From Nageia nagi (lineage: Eukaryota; Pinophyta): DNA of 64,000 nt. A model generated the notes under the pieces. It was not told where the DNA came from. It saw only the letters and a list, made by a program, of their open reading frames with translations, and did not search any database. The DNA is taken from the NCBI GenBank assembly GCA_050084985.1, contig JBITNC010000001.1:76384001-76448000 (forward strand). Reading direction: 5' to 3'. Shown here piece by piece: positions 46,801-58,574 of this stretch (its first letter is position 1; every line of letters starts with the position of its first letter). A program made the position numbers and the translations under genes.

Positions 46801-47793
46801 TCCTGTATCAACAATCCAATCATTTGAAATAGTTTGAGTCATTGAGTAGTAGGCAACAGAAGCAGCATGCTTGTTCTTCTTTTTATTATTGAAATTTCTC
46901 ACATTCGCATTTCCCTTTCCTTTTTGAGCAAATTTCTTTTTGCGACAATCATACTCTTTGTGCCCAAAGATGCCACAGAAGTTACAATTTCCATCAAACT
47001 TTTCTTGAGGTGTTGGATTGCTTGATCCTGCTTTATCATTCCTGTGCCTGTAGTTGCCATGATTGTTGTTGTTGTTACCCTTTTTGTCATACTTCCTGAA
47101 GGTAGATGAGGACTTGTTGTCTTTGAATTTGTAATGTTTGAACTTTTTCTTGAAAGGAGTTTTGGTTGCTCCTAGAGCAATGCTATGGTCCTTTGGAGAA
47201 AGGTTCAACATTTTCTTGTTCAAAGTTTCCTCATGCTTTAGAAGAAGTCTTGAAAGGTTATCAAGTGAGATGACATCTTCTTCATCATCGAGCCTTGTTT
47301 CCATAACTGTGACAAAGTTGCTGAACTTTGAAGTAAGGCTTTGTAGAATGATGAAGACCATGAACTCATCATTGATCCAGTTGCATCCACAACCAACCAG
47401 TTGTGTCCTGAGGTCAATGATTTTGTTTAAGTATATGGAGGCACTTTCATCTTCACTTTGTCGATACTGCAACAACTTTTGTAGAATGGTAAATCTCCTT
47501 GAAAATTTGGACCCAAGGTAGATTTTCTTTAACCAATCCCAAGCTTCCTTTGCTGAAGTTGATGAAGAAATCATGAGAAGGACATCATCTAAAACTGCAT
47601 GGTATATCATAGAAGTTGCTAACTCATTCTTTGAGTTGTATACTTCAAGAGCCTTCTCATCGGTAGGAGCAACCGCATCTTCACTAACTGTCTGCCATAG
47701 CTTTCTTGCTTGTAACTCGGCTTTCATACGTGGTTCCCATATTCCAAAGTTGGAACCATCGAGTATGTGCTTGGGAACGAAGGTTTCAACTAT
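43867..47793 (-). pseudogene. Copia gag-pol polyprotein of element A, two point lesions
   Basis: One frame of about 1308 codons on the minus strand, interrupted only by a TAG at 44257-44259 where a tryptophan (SWASKK) is expected. Approximate residues: gag core 50-190, CCHC knuckle CNFCGIFGHKEYDC 270-285, protease DTGCTNHM near 325, GAG-pre-integrase NLWHQRLGHLNHKS near 450, integrase with HSDLMGPF, DDF, RSDNGGEY and NGVAERKNRT near 515-625, RT with SAFLNGDL and YVDDLLI near 910-995, RNase H with [14 protein letters not shown] near 1155, and SADLFTKPLPEA at the end. The ATG seen in element B is ATA here (47791-47793), so initiation would have to be downstream. Both lesions are G-to-A on the sense strand. 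The length is usual for copia. Confidence 0.96.
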
Positions 47794-47878
47794 TGCTACA
47801 AAAAACAATAAATATGCAATAAGAATGTAAACTTTTACAATTTTTCATCTATACATATAAAACAACTAATAAGCAAAC

Positions 47879-48362
47879 ATGTCCCACATGTGTAACCTCA
47901 TTAACCACGATCCATATAAGGATAAAGTTGGGGTTGTTTTCTTGTATAGAATTAGGCCTTCACCTGGATGCCTGCAAGGTGGAGCCCAGGTACTACCAGT
48001 CCTCAACCAGTTCACCTTGGTCAGTGATATACTCTCACAAGGAGAAGTACTTACTATTTTCCAAGGATCCGACGTATCTTGGACCGGCCATTTTAATTAT
48101 CTTGATTAAGGGTTTCAGTTTTCCTCCTAGGTTATCAGGATAATCCCTGAATGGACGTGCGGACATGTGGTATCACTACACACATGCCTGTCCACCTAAT
48201 AGAGTTATGTCCAATCCAACAGAGGTCTTAGGGGCAATTAAGACGGACTTACCACCACTCGGTTCTTCGGACTAAAAGGGCTCCAGTCTGCCCTGTCCTC
48301 ACCTCATGGCTCCCCAAACAAGTCATGTTGTGGAAAATACGTGCGGATGTATTCATTTTAGG
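47879..48362 (-). other. Conserved leader block next to gag (element A)
   Basis: Close match to 27838-28320 in B and weaker match to 1690-2115 in E. No common reading frame was found. Confidence 0.65.
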
Positions 48363-48559
48363 GGTTACTTTTCACATTTTTGCGTATTGCAAGTATAAGC
48401 AAATGTGCAAAAAATATAAAGTAAGGTAAAAAAAATTACTCCATCCACACGAACTTGAAACCTTAAAAAGGCCAAAAAAAATTGAGTCCAATGGGTTTTG
48501 TTCTAACCCCTAAAGGACTTTTACATTGTTCACATTTTTCTCAAAGCACTTAATTAAAC

Positions 48560-48960
48560 ATTAAGAACTAAGTCCTACTTAGTATATCACGACTTAAAAA
48601 ATTTAAGTAAGCATGCATCATGCATTAAAAAAAATTTAAGTCCTAAGCATACTTAGTATTCATAACATGCATTGTATCATGACTTAAAAATTTAAGTCCT
48701 AAGCATACTTAGTCTTCAAATAAGATACATGCATCTAGATAATTCATAACATGCATTGTATCATGACTTAAAAAAAAAAAAAATTTAAGTAAGCATGCAT
48801 CATGCATTAAAAATTTAAGTCCTAAGCATACTTAGTATTCAATTCATAACATGCATTGTATCATGACTTCAAATTTACGTAAGCATGCATCATGCATTAG
48901 AAATTTAAGTCCTAAGCATGTTTTAGTCTTCAAATAAGATACATGCATCTAGATAAAATT
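48560..48960. repeat. Direct repeats CATGCATCATGCATT / TTTAAGTCCTAAGCATACTTAG
   Basis: About four irregular copies of a unit of 90-110 bp with AAGCATGCATCATGCATT, TTTAAGTCCTAAGCAT and CATGCATTGTATCATGACTT. It lies at the same relative place as the 27470-27533 repeat of element B but with a different unit. Confidence 0.75.
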
Positions 48961-49589
48961 TAAGTAAAAAATTTATACCAAGGCCCCCCTTTGTTACTTA
49001 AAGTTTTATCCCTAGAGAACCAACTTGTATGCTAAGACTTGTCTTAGAAGTGATGTATTTGAAGTAAAAAAAGTCCTTTATTGACTTAAAAAATAGCATA
49101 CTTTAGACTAAATTACTATGCATGTGCATGTTTATTTAATGAAGCATTAAATTTGGAGGAGAAAATAAGAAATTAGTTTAAGTACTCCTAAGTGCATTTT
49201 TAGAGAACTTGCAAGGTGGAAGAGGAGACCCATACCCCTATTTTGAAAGGCTTTGGAATGATTTGTCTACCTTATGAACTAAAAAAAATGCCTAAGTCAA
49301 TAATCATTAAATGCTTAGGTGGAAAAATATGACCCCCCTTGTTTTTCTACCAAAAAAGACACGTTGCTGTTTGGAAGGGAAAATGTGTAGGTGGTCAAAA
49401 AACAAAACTAAGGCATTTAAGGTGACTTGGAAGACTTGCAAGGTGTTGGTAGCCATCAACCTTGACCAGGGAAGGAGGATGAGAAGGCTGGCGCAGGAGG
49501 CTGACCAGAGAGGAGGAGCTTAAGAGGAGAGGGAGGAAGAGAGTGCATATCAGCATGCATCTTGGCAAACAGTTTGCAGGGTTGGGAGG

Positions 49590-50070
49590 AGACTCAGTCA
49601 GCGCGCGAGCATATCCGGATATCAGTGCAGTCCAGGAAGGGTAGTTACCAAGCTCAGACCCATGCAACGTATCTGTTCGCTGCATATCCTGTGATCAAGA
49701 GGGTGGTGCGAGCAGGGCGTGAAAGGGGAGGAGAAGGACTGGGATCTGCAGCAGGAAGGGTGCGCGACGCATGCAACAGTTCGCAGCCCCGGTCAACATA
49801 TCCTGCAAGCTCTTCATCTTGTCTCGCACGTATTGAGGAGGCGAGGAGGAGGCAGCGCTACGGCGTGGAGGAGCGGCGGAGCATGGTGGTGGACCTCATG
49901 TGGGACGGTGGCGGGAGAGCAGCGGCGGATGGGAGGCGGCCGCGCGGTGGCCGCGCTGTGGGAGGTGGCCGTGCGGTGGCCGCGCCGTGGCCGCATCGTG
50001 AAAGGTGGCCGCGCGCGCGCAGCGCGGGGGAATGCCCCCGCGTGTTTTAAAAAACTTGACCCCCCCCAAT
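49590..50070. other. GC/CpG-rich cassette in leader of element A
   Basis: About 480 bp very rich in G, C and CpG, with GTGGCCGCGC-like words repeated near 49935-50020 and a C run at its right edge. Overlapping frames on both strands (49562-50050, 49719-50144, 49814-50116) are a by-product of high GC; none matches a family I know. Confidence 0.8.
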
Positions 50071-50870
50071 TTAGTGTATTAAATTTTATTTTGAAAACTT
50101 TAAAATTTAATAACATTTGTAATAGCTGTAATTTTTCAATTTAATACTATTGAAAAAAAATATTGCAAATAGATACCTTCCTCTCCTTTTTTTTTGTTCA
50201 ACAATAACAATAATATTTCCATATTTGTTTTAAATTTTAAACTATTGCTTCTAACAAATGATTTCCCCTTTTTTTGTTACATATATAGACCTCTTAATAC
50301 CAAAAGAATAAGAGGTATGTAAAAAAGGAAAAAAATAGCAATATTGCAACTAATCAAAATATTAGTGTACAAATTGCAAATTGTGCATAATGTATTATTG
50401 CTCAATCACTTAACATAAAAGATTGTTAGTAGAACAAAATAAGCAATAATATATTATGTTATTGAGGCAATTGAACTAACATTATTTTATGATTAATTTT
50501 TTTTATTGTAAAAAATCTTTTCAATAAGATGCTAGCATAATATATTTTTGCTCAAAAGAAAAAAAATTTTCTTTGTACATTAAAAATAGATTACTAACAT
50601 AAAAATTTGTTAGTAAGAAGAGAATAGCAAAAATATATTATGGTATTGCTAAGACATTGAGCTAGCATAATCATACAAAAGATTAGTATCATAATGAACT
50701 TTGTTAAAGAAGGATAGAAGGTTATACCTTTGCAAACCTTTTACCTCACAATGAAGAATGAAGATCTCCAAAGTTGAGAAGGATGAAGCACTTCCAAGAG
50801 GTAGCTTCCACACCAAAAGAGCTTCCACAACAAGGAGAGTTTCAACACCAAGAAGAGCTTCCTCAACAAG

Positions 50871-50882
50871 GCTCTGATACCA
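50871..50882 (-). other. Primer-binding site of element A
   Basis: Sense TGGTATCAGAGC, a full initiator-Met tRNA match, two bases inside the 5' LTR. Confidence 0.95.
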
Positions 50883-50884
50883 AT

Positions 50885-51384
50885 TGAAGGATTTGAACTA
50901 GATCTAAACAAATCCTCTAGGACCTTAGACTAGGAAACTCAAGATAACACATCTATAATTCTAAGAACATCATTCACACAAGATAACACATCAATATAAT
51001 GTGGTTCCTCCCTCCTTGGGAGTACATCCACAACTAGTTCTCTTATTCTCAAATCTATGTCTCTCTTACAACTATTCTCTAGCTCTCTCCTACACAACCA
51101 AGTAGAGTAATCTTACTCAAAACTTAGATATGTTTACATGAGGAGAGGCCCTCTATTTATAGGTTGAGAGCACCTCCCTAACCTTCCTTTAACCCAAGGG
51201 TAAGGTTAGGGTTACATTAAATGTACCACCAAACTTCAACCTACCAACTAACTCCTTTGGTAAAGTCAAAGTCTATACATTAAAGAATTCTATTAATCAC
51301 TTAAGGTATCTACATACCTTTAAGTGATTAATTGAATTTACAAGGAGTTTAGATATTCACAATATTTCATTACAAATTCTAACA
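50885..51384 (-). repeat. 5' LTR of copia element A
   Basis: 500 bp, no difference seen from the 3' LTR. TATA box TATAAATA (plus positions 51154-51161). Confidence 0.97.
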
Positions 51385-51389
51385 GAGTT

Positions 51390-51459
51390 TTGGTGTTAGT
51401 GTGAGCTTCCATGTGATCTTCATAGTTTATATTGTATTAGTTATAGTTCAATCCCTTTA
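51390..51459 (+). mobile_element. Solo LTR (E family), right part
   Basis: Continues the LTR broken at 42414; ends CAATCCCTTTA where E ends CAATTCTCTCA. Confidence 0.8.
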
Positions 51460-51590
51460 GGTGCTACTATGTGGTGGCATGGTGCTATCGAGGGGTGGTA
51501 CCATGGTACTAAGCGGTAACACCATTACACTATATGATAGCACTATACCACCATACAATAGCACCATTACACTACATAGGCATACAAAAA
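51460..51590. repeat. Minisatellite, right part
   Basis: GGTGCTACTATGTGGTGGCAT-type units, then inverted-sense units (ATAGCACTATACCACCATA). It was continuous with 41930-41985 before the insertions. Confidence 0.7.
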
Positions 51591-51650
51591 TAATAATTTT
51601 ATCTCTTTATTCTATTGGACCTTCAACACATTGGACTTCTTATCTAAACT

Positions 51651-52092
51651 CAAAAGTCTAATTCCTTTCAAGATAGCTCATTTTGAGAATAGCAACACTA
51701 GTTTTTACTACAACCATAACAATATGTTAAAAAGCTTAAATAATTTATAGAATTAAATAACAAAAATATATCATCTATAATAAAAAAATACTTGTATTCA
51801 TTGAAATTTCACCAACATTAGGAGGTGATATATTCTTTGTCTTCCTAGTTGCCAATGTTCTAAATGTTAACAGACTACTAGTGTCTATAAACTCATTATC
51901 ACCACCTCCTTTAGGACAAACTCCTCTAAGTGTTGCTTCCCTTTCTTTGATGTTTGTTCTACCTAACACTCCTCAAAAGTCAAATTCATTTCAAGATAGC
52001 TCATTTCGAGAATAGCAACATTACCTTCTCCTACAACCATAAAATTATGTTAAAAAGCTTAAATAATTTATAGAATTAAATAACAAAAATAA
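51651..52092. repeat. Direct duplication of about 118 bp
   Basis: 51651-51768 and 51972-52092 share CAAGATAGCTCATTT, GAGAATAGCAACA and GTTAAAAAGCTTAAATAATT with few changes. Between them lies a minus-strand frame (51775-51969, containing SPPNVGEISM) that looks mildly coding-like and is unrecognised. Confidence 0.75.
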
Positions 52093-53159
52093 CCATAACA
52101 TTACCTTTTTTTATGTTTATTCTACCTAAAAATGAAACAATATAATTTTGTTAATATTTGTAAAATAATTATTCAAATTCAAAAACATTAACTTAAAATC
52201 TAAAATGAAATATTGTTGGAATTGGATCTGTATTGAGTAAATTCTAAAAAGCTTTATAATAAAAAGCCAAAATAAAATTTGTACATGCCACATAATTATT
52301 TTTATTTTGAAGGGAAAAGTTCAGATCATGTTTAATTCTATCTAAAATATATGAACACTAGTCATATTTTTTACCACTCAATGAACAAAGGATGTAGACT
52401 ATAGATCATAATGGAATATTTGATATTCTACCTTGCAAAATATTTTTGGATTGAAAAATTCATAGAGTTCTTTGACATAATCATTCTAGAAAATTTTGCA
52501 TGTAATTCCTCTTCTTTTTCGATATTATAAATTTTGATGTAACTTTGAGTACCTCATCACCATGATGCGGTAATCAAATCAACCGACCTACGTTTGTATG
52601 AGAAGCATCAAAGGAAAATATCCTTGATTCTATTACCACATTAAACCTTGTTTGTCTTATATCATAACAAGACATAAGATAGTCTAACAAATTAGATTCT
52701 AATTCAAATTGAGGCATAAAAATAAGGCCTCCAAGCAGTATCTAATCCACCAAATTTGAGTAATAATTTAGGGTATAAAAAAGATAAAATTTTAGGGCAT
52801 AACAAATTTCTTTATGAAAATCAACTGATGGTGGATGATGAGCAATGGGATTTTGTAGGAGTGTTAAACATTATAATAAAAAGTTAAAAAATATAGTTAA
52901 AAGTAAAATATTACAGTAAAAGATAAAGAACATAATAGATCTAACATGATAGAATAATCCAAAAGTGCTAGCTAAATCTTATTTATTAAAAAAGTAGACC
53001 ACATGGCATCCTACTATAGGATGGAGAGAAGATTTGACTAAAATTGTAGAAAAAGATAGCTCTAAATAGGTGGAAAAAATGATAGAATGAAAAAAATGAG
53101 TCACATAGTCCCTATTTATAGATAATTAACATGTGGCACCATGACTTCACAAAAGCAAA
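52093..53159. other. Anonymous AT-rich interval
   Basis: No gene or repeat recognised. Confidence 0.4.
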
Positions 53160-53400
53160 AGTGGTAGCAGGCTATAATATGGTAGTATTATGATATCTTC
53201 TACTAGGCCATACCAGAAATGGTAGTCTACTACCATTCGATAGTAGGTTGCTACCACCTAGTAGCTGATAGCAACCTACTACCACCCAAAAATTGTCTCC
53301 TATGTCCTAATAGTAGCATGCTATCACCTAAAAGCAGTTTGCTACCACCCCTAAACCTGGTAGAAGTTTACTACTGCTAAAAAATGAATTAAGATTTAGT
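53160..53400. repeat. Near-palindromic CTACCACC/GGTAGTAG minisatellite
   Basis: Units such as TAGTAGGTTGCTACCACC and its inverse AGCAACCTACTACCACCC alternate, so the region can form many small inverted repeats. Same motif class as the arrays at 37.0 and 41.9/51.5 kb. Confidence 0.7.
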
Positions 53401-56400
53401 AAAAAAGTCTATATTACTTTTTCTCTAGCTTCAAATTATCTCTATATTTTATAAATATTTTTCTTAAAATCATCTCACCTACAAATCTAATTCGTCAAAA
53501 AATTTCCAAGTTATTTTTTAGAAAGGGGTCTTAAAATTAACCTTGTATTCATCATTATTCCCTCATCTCACCTACAAATCTAATTCATCAAAAATTAAGT
53601 GGTTTTATAAATAGCTTTTGCTATCTAGCCTCCAGAATTCCCTCCTGTACTCTAACATATTGTATCATTGATATGCATGCATGATCTATCGATCCATGAA
53701 TGGGGGATATACATACTTAAATTATCCTAGCCTAAAAATACTTTGTTTTACCCTCCATGTGCATGGTTTGTTAGATCATGCCTATCATGGCATGACATCC
53801 CATCATGCCTATTCAACATTAATTGAACTTTGATTAACCTTTCTAGAAATATCATTCGATTAGTCTTGTCTGAATGCTCTTCGCTTATACAAGATTAACC
53901 ATAGTTTGATTAACCCTTGATATCAACTAACCATTCACAGCTAAGCATTTATCAATTAACTCTTTAGAATCAATGATGTTTGATTAACCTCATAATTATC
54001 TCAAGCTCTCCACTTTGAATGCATATCAGGGACATCATTAATGGCATGGGTTAATTGAACTTTATTTATGTGGACTATACACAAGTTGACTAACTCACAC
54101 GTCATATAGGCCCACCTCAATTTGAATGGGTGCCAACCAGCATACATGCATCCATTAATGTGAAGGTTAATCAAACTTCAATTAGAATCTATATCTAGGT
54201 TGATTAACCTCCAACATACTATTGTTTAACACATGTGAAGGATTGCATTATTAATCAAATGTTGTATAAACCATTAAATGAAGTTCAATTAACTCAATTT
54301 AAATAAAATATGCAAATTCATTCTTGTTCATATTATTTTTGTGCATGCTTATACATGGATATTATAGGGAGCTCTCACATAGGTAGCGAATCTCAATACC
54401 AAGTAGGTTTTCTAATTCTCAAACTCTATTATTCATTTTGTATTCCATGAATGTTTAGGCTCATTGGGTTCTTTTTTGTGTATAGGTTTTTCATGTTGTG
54501 CTCCATGAAAGTATGCTTCCTATAGTTTATCATTAAAAACTTCTTGAGTACATTTTGATGAGGCTAGTCATCACTTTCATAACCTACCATCATTGCATTC
54601 GATAAGACTACATTCAATGAGGTATTTCATCAAAAACTTGACCTCCCCTTTCAATGTATCCATTTTATGCATATCTTATGATTATTATTATCATTGAAAA
54701 TATCTCTAAATCATGCATTTCAAATTGTTATGCTCGGATTCCATCTCTCAATGGTTAGCTTTAAAACCCTTGAGCTTCAATTCTATCTCAATTATAAAAC
54801 CCTACTCATTCCATTAGTAATGTATGTCAAATAATTCATACCAAGAATAATATGATTAGAGTTACTCATGTGATTAAATTATAATGCCTTAAATTATTTA
54901 CATTTATCCATCTTTACTCATTCAATACACATTCAATTATTTGGAAAAGACCATGCATTTTGGATGCCCTCACTTTTATGAGTTCAATGCTTCTTTAATG
55001 CTTGGAAAGGCCATAGATTTAGAAAAATAGTTAGATTATATTTTCTCTCACTTGTAGGAAATCAAATTTAAGTTGCAGAAGAAGAATAAATTCAATAGAG
55101 TTGTCCCTACTCCAAAGGATTACAAGAAATGAATTTAAACCCTATGGATCAAACTACGAAACCTATTAATAAATAAAAAAAATATCTATTTTCAATTTTT
55201 GAAGCTAAAATAAACTATTTAGATAAAGTATAAAATTAATAATGGTTGTTACTTTTTAAATATTATCAATACACAAATTCTCAAGTTCTCTCTATGATTT
55301 TAACATTTATATGCTAAAATATTTGTTTCTTTATAAGTGTTTTATATACAAATTTAATTTAAATCATGTTGTTTCATAATGAATGGTTTGTTAAATCTAG
55401 TTAGTATGCATACATATTATTTGACATCTAGTTTATATGATTAAAAATATAAAATAGAGTAGTCCTTACCATTTGCATGGTTAATTTTAAATTGGAGTAT
55501 ATGACACCTTACTCTCTTTCCAAGAATAATTTCATGGGTGTATGACCAATGTTAAATTGAATTTCTTAAATAAATCATAGTTCTTAAAAAAATCCAATGA
55601 TCAAGTTTATCTAGATCTTAATGTGTTATATTTTTTAGGAAATATTATATCAACATTTAATAGTCTTAAATATACTAAGAAGTTTTGTATGCCTCAACAT
55701 TGGTCTCCTCATTGATCGTAATAATATTAAAATGGTGTTACCACATTACAATAGTGTTTGCTTCTATAGTATTTTTGAGTTTTCCTTTTCTAAAGAATCA
55801 AAATGTTCTCTTGAATACATCTCAAATAACATCTTAAGTGTATGAAAATCCAAAGTTTGGATTTACATCTGAAAAGTATTTGTGTTAACATCACCAAACC
55901 AATATTTTTTTTTTAAAACCTATCTTTGTAAAGCATGTTGTTATCCTTGGCAATGCGTAGAAGTATATGATCTTGCAACCATTGTTACGAGCAGCTCATT
56001 ATGTGCATAGAAGTATGGATACATATGTATATATTTGATAACAAAATTTGGTTTTACATCTAATGATTGCTTTCACATATTTTATTATTGTATTAAATCT
56101 ACAAGGGATACTAAGAACATTATATTTTTCTACCACCATTGTCAAAGTTTAGGTCATATCTTCTCTTTATAATTGTATGCGAGTCATAAATCTATGCTAC
56201 ATTGAAGAAACAAGCTAGAGGTCAAATCAATCCAAATGACCAAAAATAATATAGCCATACATTGTTAATTACTCAAAGCATTCATCATGAAAAAATAGAT
56301 ATTATTGATAATTTTAAAATAAATAACTCAGAATACCTCCCTTTAATTTGAGATACTTAGAAAAATAGATTTGAGATCTTATGCTTGTTCTCAAGTAAAC

Positions 56401-56600
56401 AACCCTCTCATTTCCTTATATTGTAATATTCTTGTTATGTATCATTATACATGCCATGTTTATGGACTTATGTGTTTTAACAATGCACAAGTAAAAGAAA
56501 ACCTTTAATTGATGTTCTAGCTTGTGGTGACAACATTTAACTTTTAAATGGTTGGTATTTATTTCAACATTTTTTATGTAATAATGTTACAATTATGCAA
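53401..56600. other. Anonymous interval with GATTAACC cluster
   Basis: 53820-54300 holds many copies of GATTAACC, TTAATCAA and CAATTAAC in both orientations. No gene recognised elsewhere in the interval. Confidence 0.4.
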
Positions 56601-56619
56601 GTAGACAATTTACTTATTA

Positions 56620-57385
56620 TGTTTTGATCTTGTTCAATTGCAAGAGGCTAACATTGAGTATGCACATGATGTACAAGGAGAATGACTTACTATCAAAGGA
56701 GAGGCAAGTTGAGATACCATTATGATATTGGTAGATGTAATTTTTACCCACATTTGCCATTTTTCTTATGTACTCCCTTTAATAACCATAGGAGGGATTG
56801 ACATGAAGGTTTACCTTCTATACCAAAATTGAAAAGGGGTAGGCCAGAAACAACAACAACTTCAAGACCATCAACATATAACCCAATAAAATACTTGAAA
56901 AGAAAATAGAAGCTTGAAAATGTATTTCACAATAATTATAACTCTAAATGAAATAGATTGGTGAAGGCTACTATGATCAAGGATAAGGTGACTTCAGAAT
57001 TAGACCTATCAATGGAAGTATGAAAAAATATTACTATAGATATGATGAACTATGATTTGCAGGAAAAGAGACAAGCTTGTTGGAAGCTACATTTGATAAA
57101 TGAAGACATAAACATACATATATTCTTTTTTTTAGTCAAATTTTTATTGTTATTTAGTGCATTAATGTATATTTTCCATGTTTAGGGTAGACATATACCT
57201 ATCTCCTTAGAGGAATTGGAAGAATTAAGATAACCATATATCATACACTTTAGACATTCTAGATATATTGATAGATCTAAATATGAAATCTTTGATCATG
57301 GAGATACCAATGCTAGAGAAGGGAGAAACACTAGTGAAGAAAATGCATTATTAGAGAGTTCCCCACATGAGGAGGTGCACTTATG
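56620..57385 (+). pseudogene. Unrecognised exon-like relic
   Basis: Forward segments with coding character: LVQLQEANIEYAHDVQGE (about 56630-56685), KLKRGRPETTTTSRPSTYN (56830-56880), YDLQEKRQACWKLHL (57050-57095), and after a T-rich gap SRYIDRSKYEIFDHGD with ENALLESSPHEEVHL, ending in TGA at about 57383. KRGRP resembles an AT-hook core. The blocks could be exons of a decayed gene or transposon ORF. I do not recognise it. Confidence 0.3.
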
Positions 57386-58570
57386 ATTCTTATTTATGTT
57401 TTTCTTCAGTATTACAATAATTAGTATCATCATCTCTCTGCATGGTACAAAATAAATGGAATATGAAATATTAACAACATTGTCAATTTTTGGTCTAGTT
57501 GAGTTATCCATTTACCTTAATAATAGGTTCTTTGAAAGAGCAAAAGGTGGTGGGAATATGTTTGTGTTGGTTTTCTACTCAATCTCTAGGTTATAGGTTG
57601 GTTCCAATATTGTAAAGGTTTTAAGTAACATGAGAGAGATAAAAGGTAGAGAGTTACTGGAAAGAGATAAACACATTAAACTAAAAACTTTAAATGAGAA
57701 CTACATAGCATAAGAATTGCAACACAAGTAGTAATACATAGCCAAGATTAACAATAATATGTTATCTTACCTTTGAGGTCTCGCAATCACAATACATAAC
57801 CACAAATTAAGATAACATTCCATACATAATATTCACAGAAATAATAAATAACCATTTATTTCAAGAGTGCAAAGCATTATCTATTTGCATTATCATGTAT
57901 GAAATTACATTACATACTTGGGCAAATTTGCTAGAATGCTTGACCATATGGATTTCTAATAGTCTACCATTTATAAATTTACATGCCCTCTTAAGGTTGT
58001 TTTCTATCATCAATATATGTAATTACTCATCTTACTTAAAGCTGGTGAAGAAAAATATTTATAATAAATATTACAATTGTGTTGGACTACATAATGAATA
58101 GGTACCAACAACATGACTATTTTTAAATTTGCAATTTCTGAATAGGCATATCCATTGAGCTGTAATCTTCTTGACATGTCGTTGATTGCTCCTACTTTGG
58201 TCTTGTAATTGATTGAAGATGGTACTGAAGTTGATTGAATAAGTACTCATATACAATTTGATAGTCATGATCTGCATTGTGCTCTATTAGAATTCATCTA
58301 CTTCTCTACAACCATTGATTATCCATACTATAGTTCTAATTGAATAGATAAATGGGGGTGGTGAACAATATACCAAGTTAGTTCAAGAAGAAACTACCAC
58401 TTGTTATGTGGAATTAAGTTGAATTCGACACATTAATAAGGCTCTGGGGGTCTAACACTTAAGATTAAGTGGACCTAAGTGTTACTTCTTACCCATTACT
58501 CTCACCTTAGTTTGGCAAGTTGTATTTGTTTTCTCTATGCTCTGTTGATGATTTGGCTCTCCTTAGTATG
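57386..58570. other. Anonymous interval
   Basis: Small frames at 57296-57511, 57895-58101 and 58071-58277 have no family features. Nothing else seen. Confidence 0.4.
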
Positions 58571-58574
58571 CACT

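Larger units (their letters stand above)
47796..50744 (-). other. Candidate leader intron of element A
   Basis: Sense donor GAG|GTAAAAG at 50744 and acceptor TTTTTTGTAG at 47796, two bases before the gag start position. The 127 bases from the primer site to the donor (50745-50871) have no ATG. Inside are a GC-rich cassette, a CATGCATCATGCATT repeat region and the conserved block beside gag. A second conserved G|GTAAGT begins at 48252. Splicing is inferred, not shown. Confidence 0.5.
42415..51384 (-). mobile_element. Ty1/copia LTR retrotransposon A, full length, very young
   Basis: Reverse-strand element of 8970 bp with 500-bp LTRs at 50885-51384 (5') and 42415-42914 (3') that I could not tell apart by eye. 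Exact target duplication GAGTT at 42410-42414 and 51385-51389. Perfect primer site, leader of about 3.1 kb, gag-pol with one internal stop, 3' untranslated region with hairpin array, polypurine tract. It is inserted in an older solo LTR. LTR identity implies a recent insertion. Confidence 0.97.

Noticed and set aside
47138-47521. 127-codon forward frame opposite gag of A
   Set aside because: Antisense shadow of gag; no independent features.
49562-50144. Overlapping frames of 100-162 codons on both strands in the GC-rich block
   Set aside because: High GC lowers stop frequency in all frames; composition is Arg/Gly/Ala-rich and no domain is visible. A PPR-like WTALISGYAR on the minus strand is isolated, with no repeat structure around it.
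51461-51661. Forward frame of 66 codons
   Set aside because: Translates the minisatellite.
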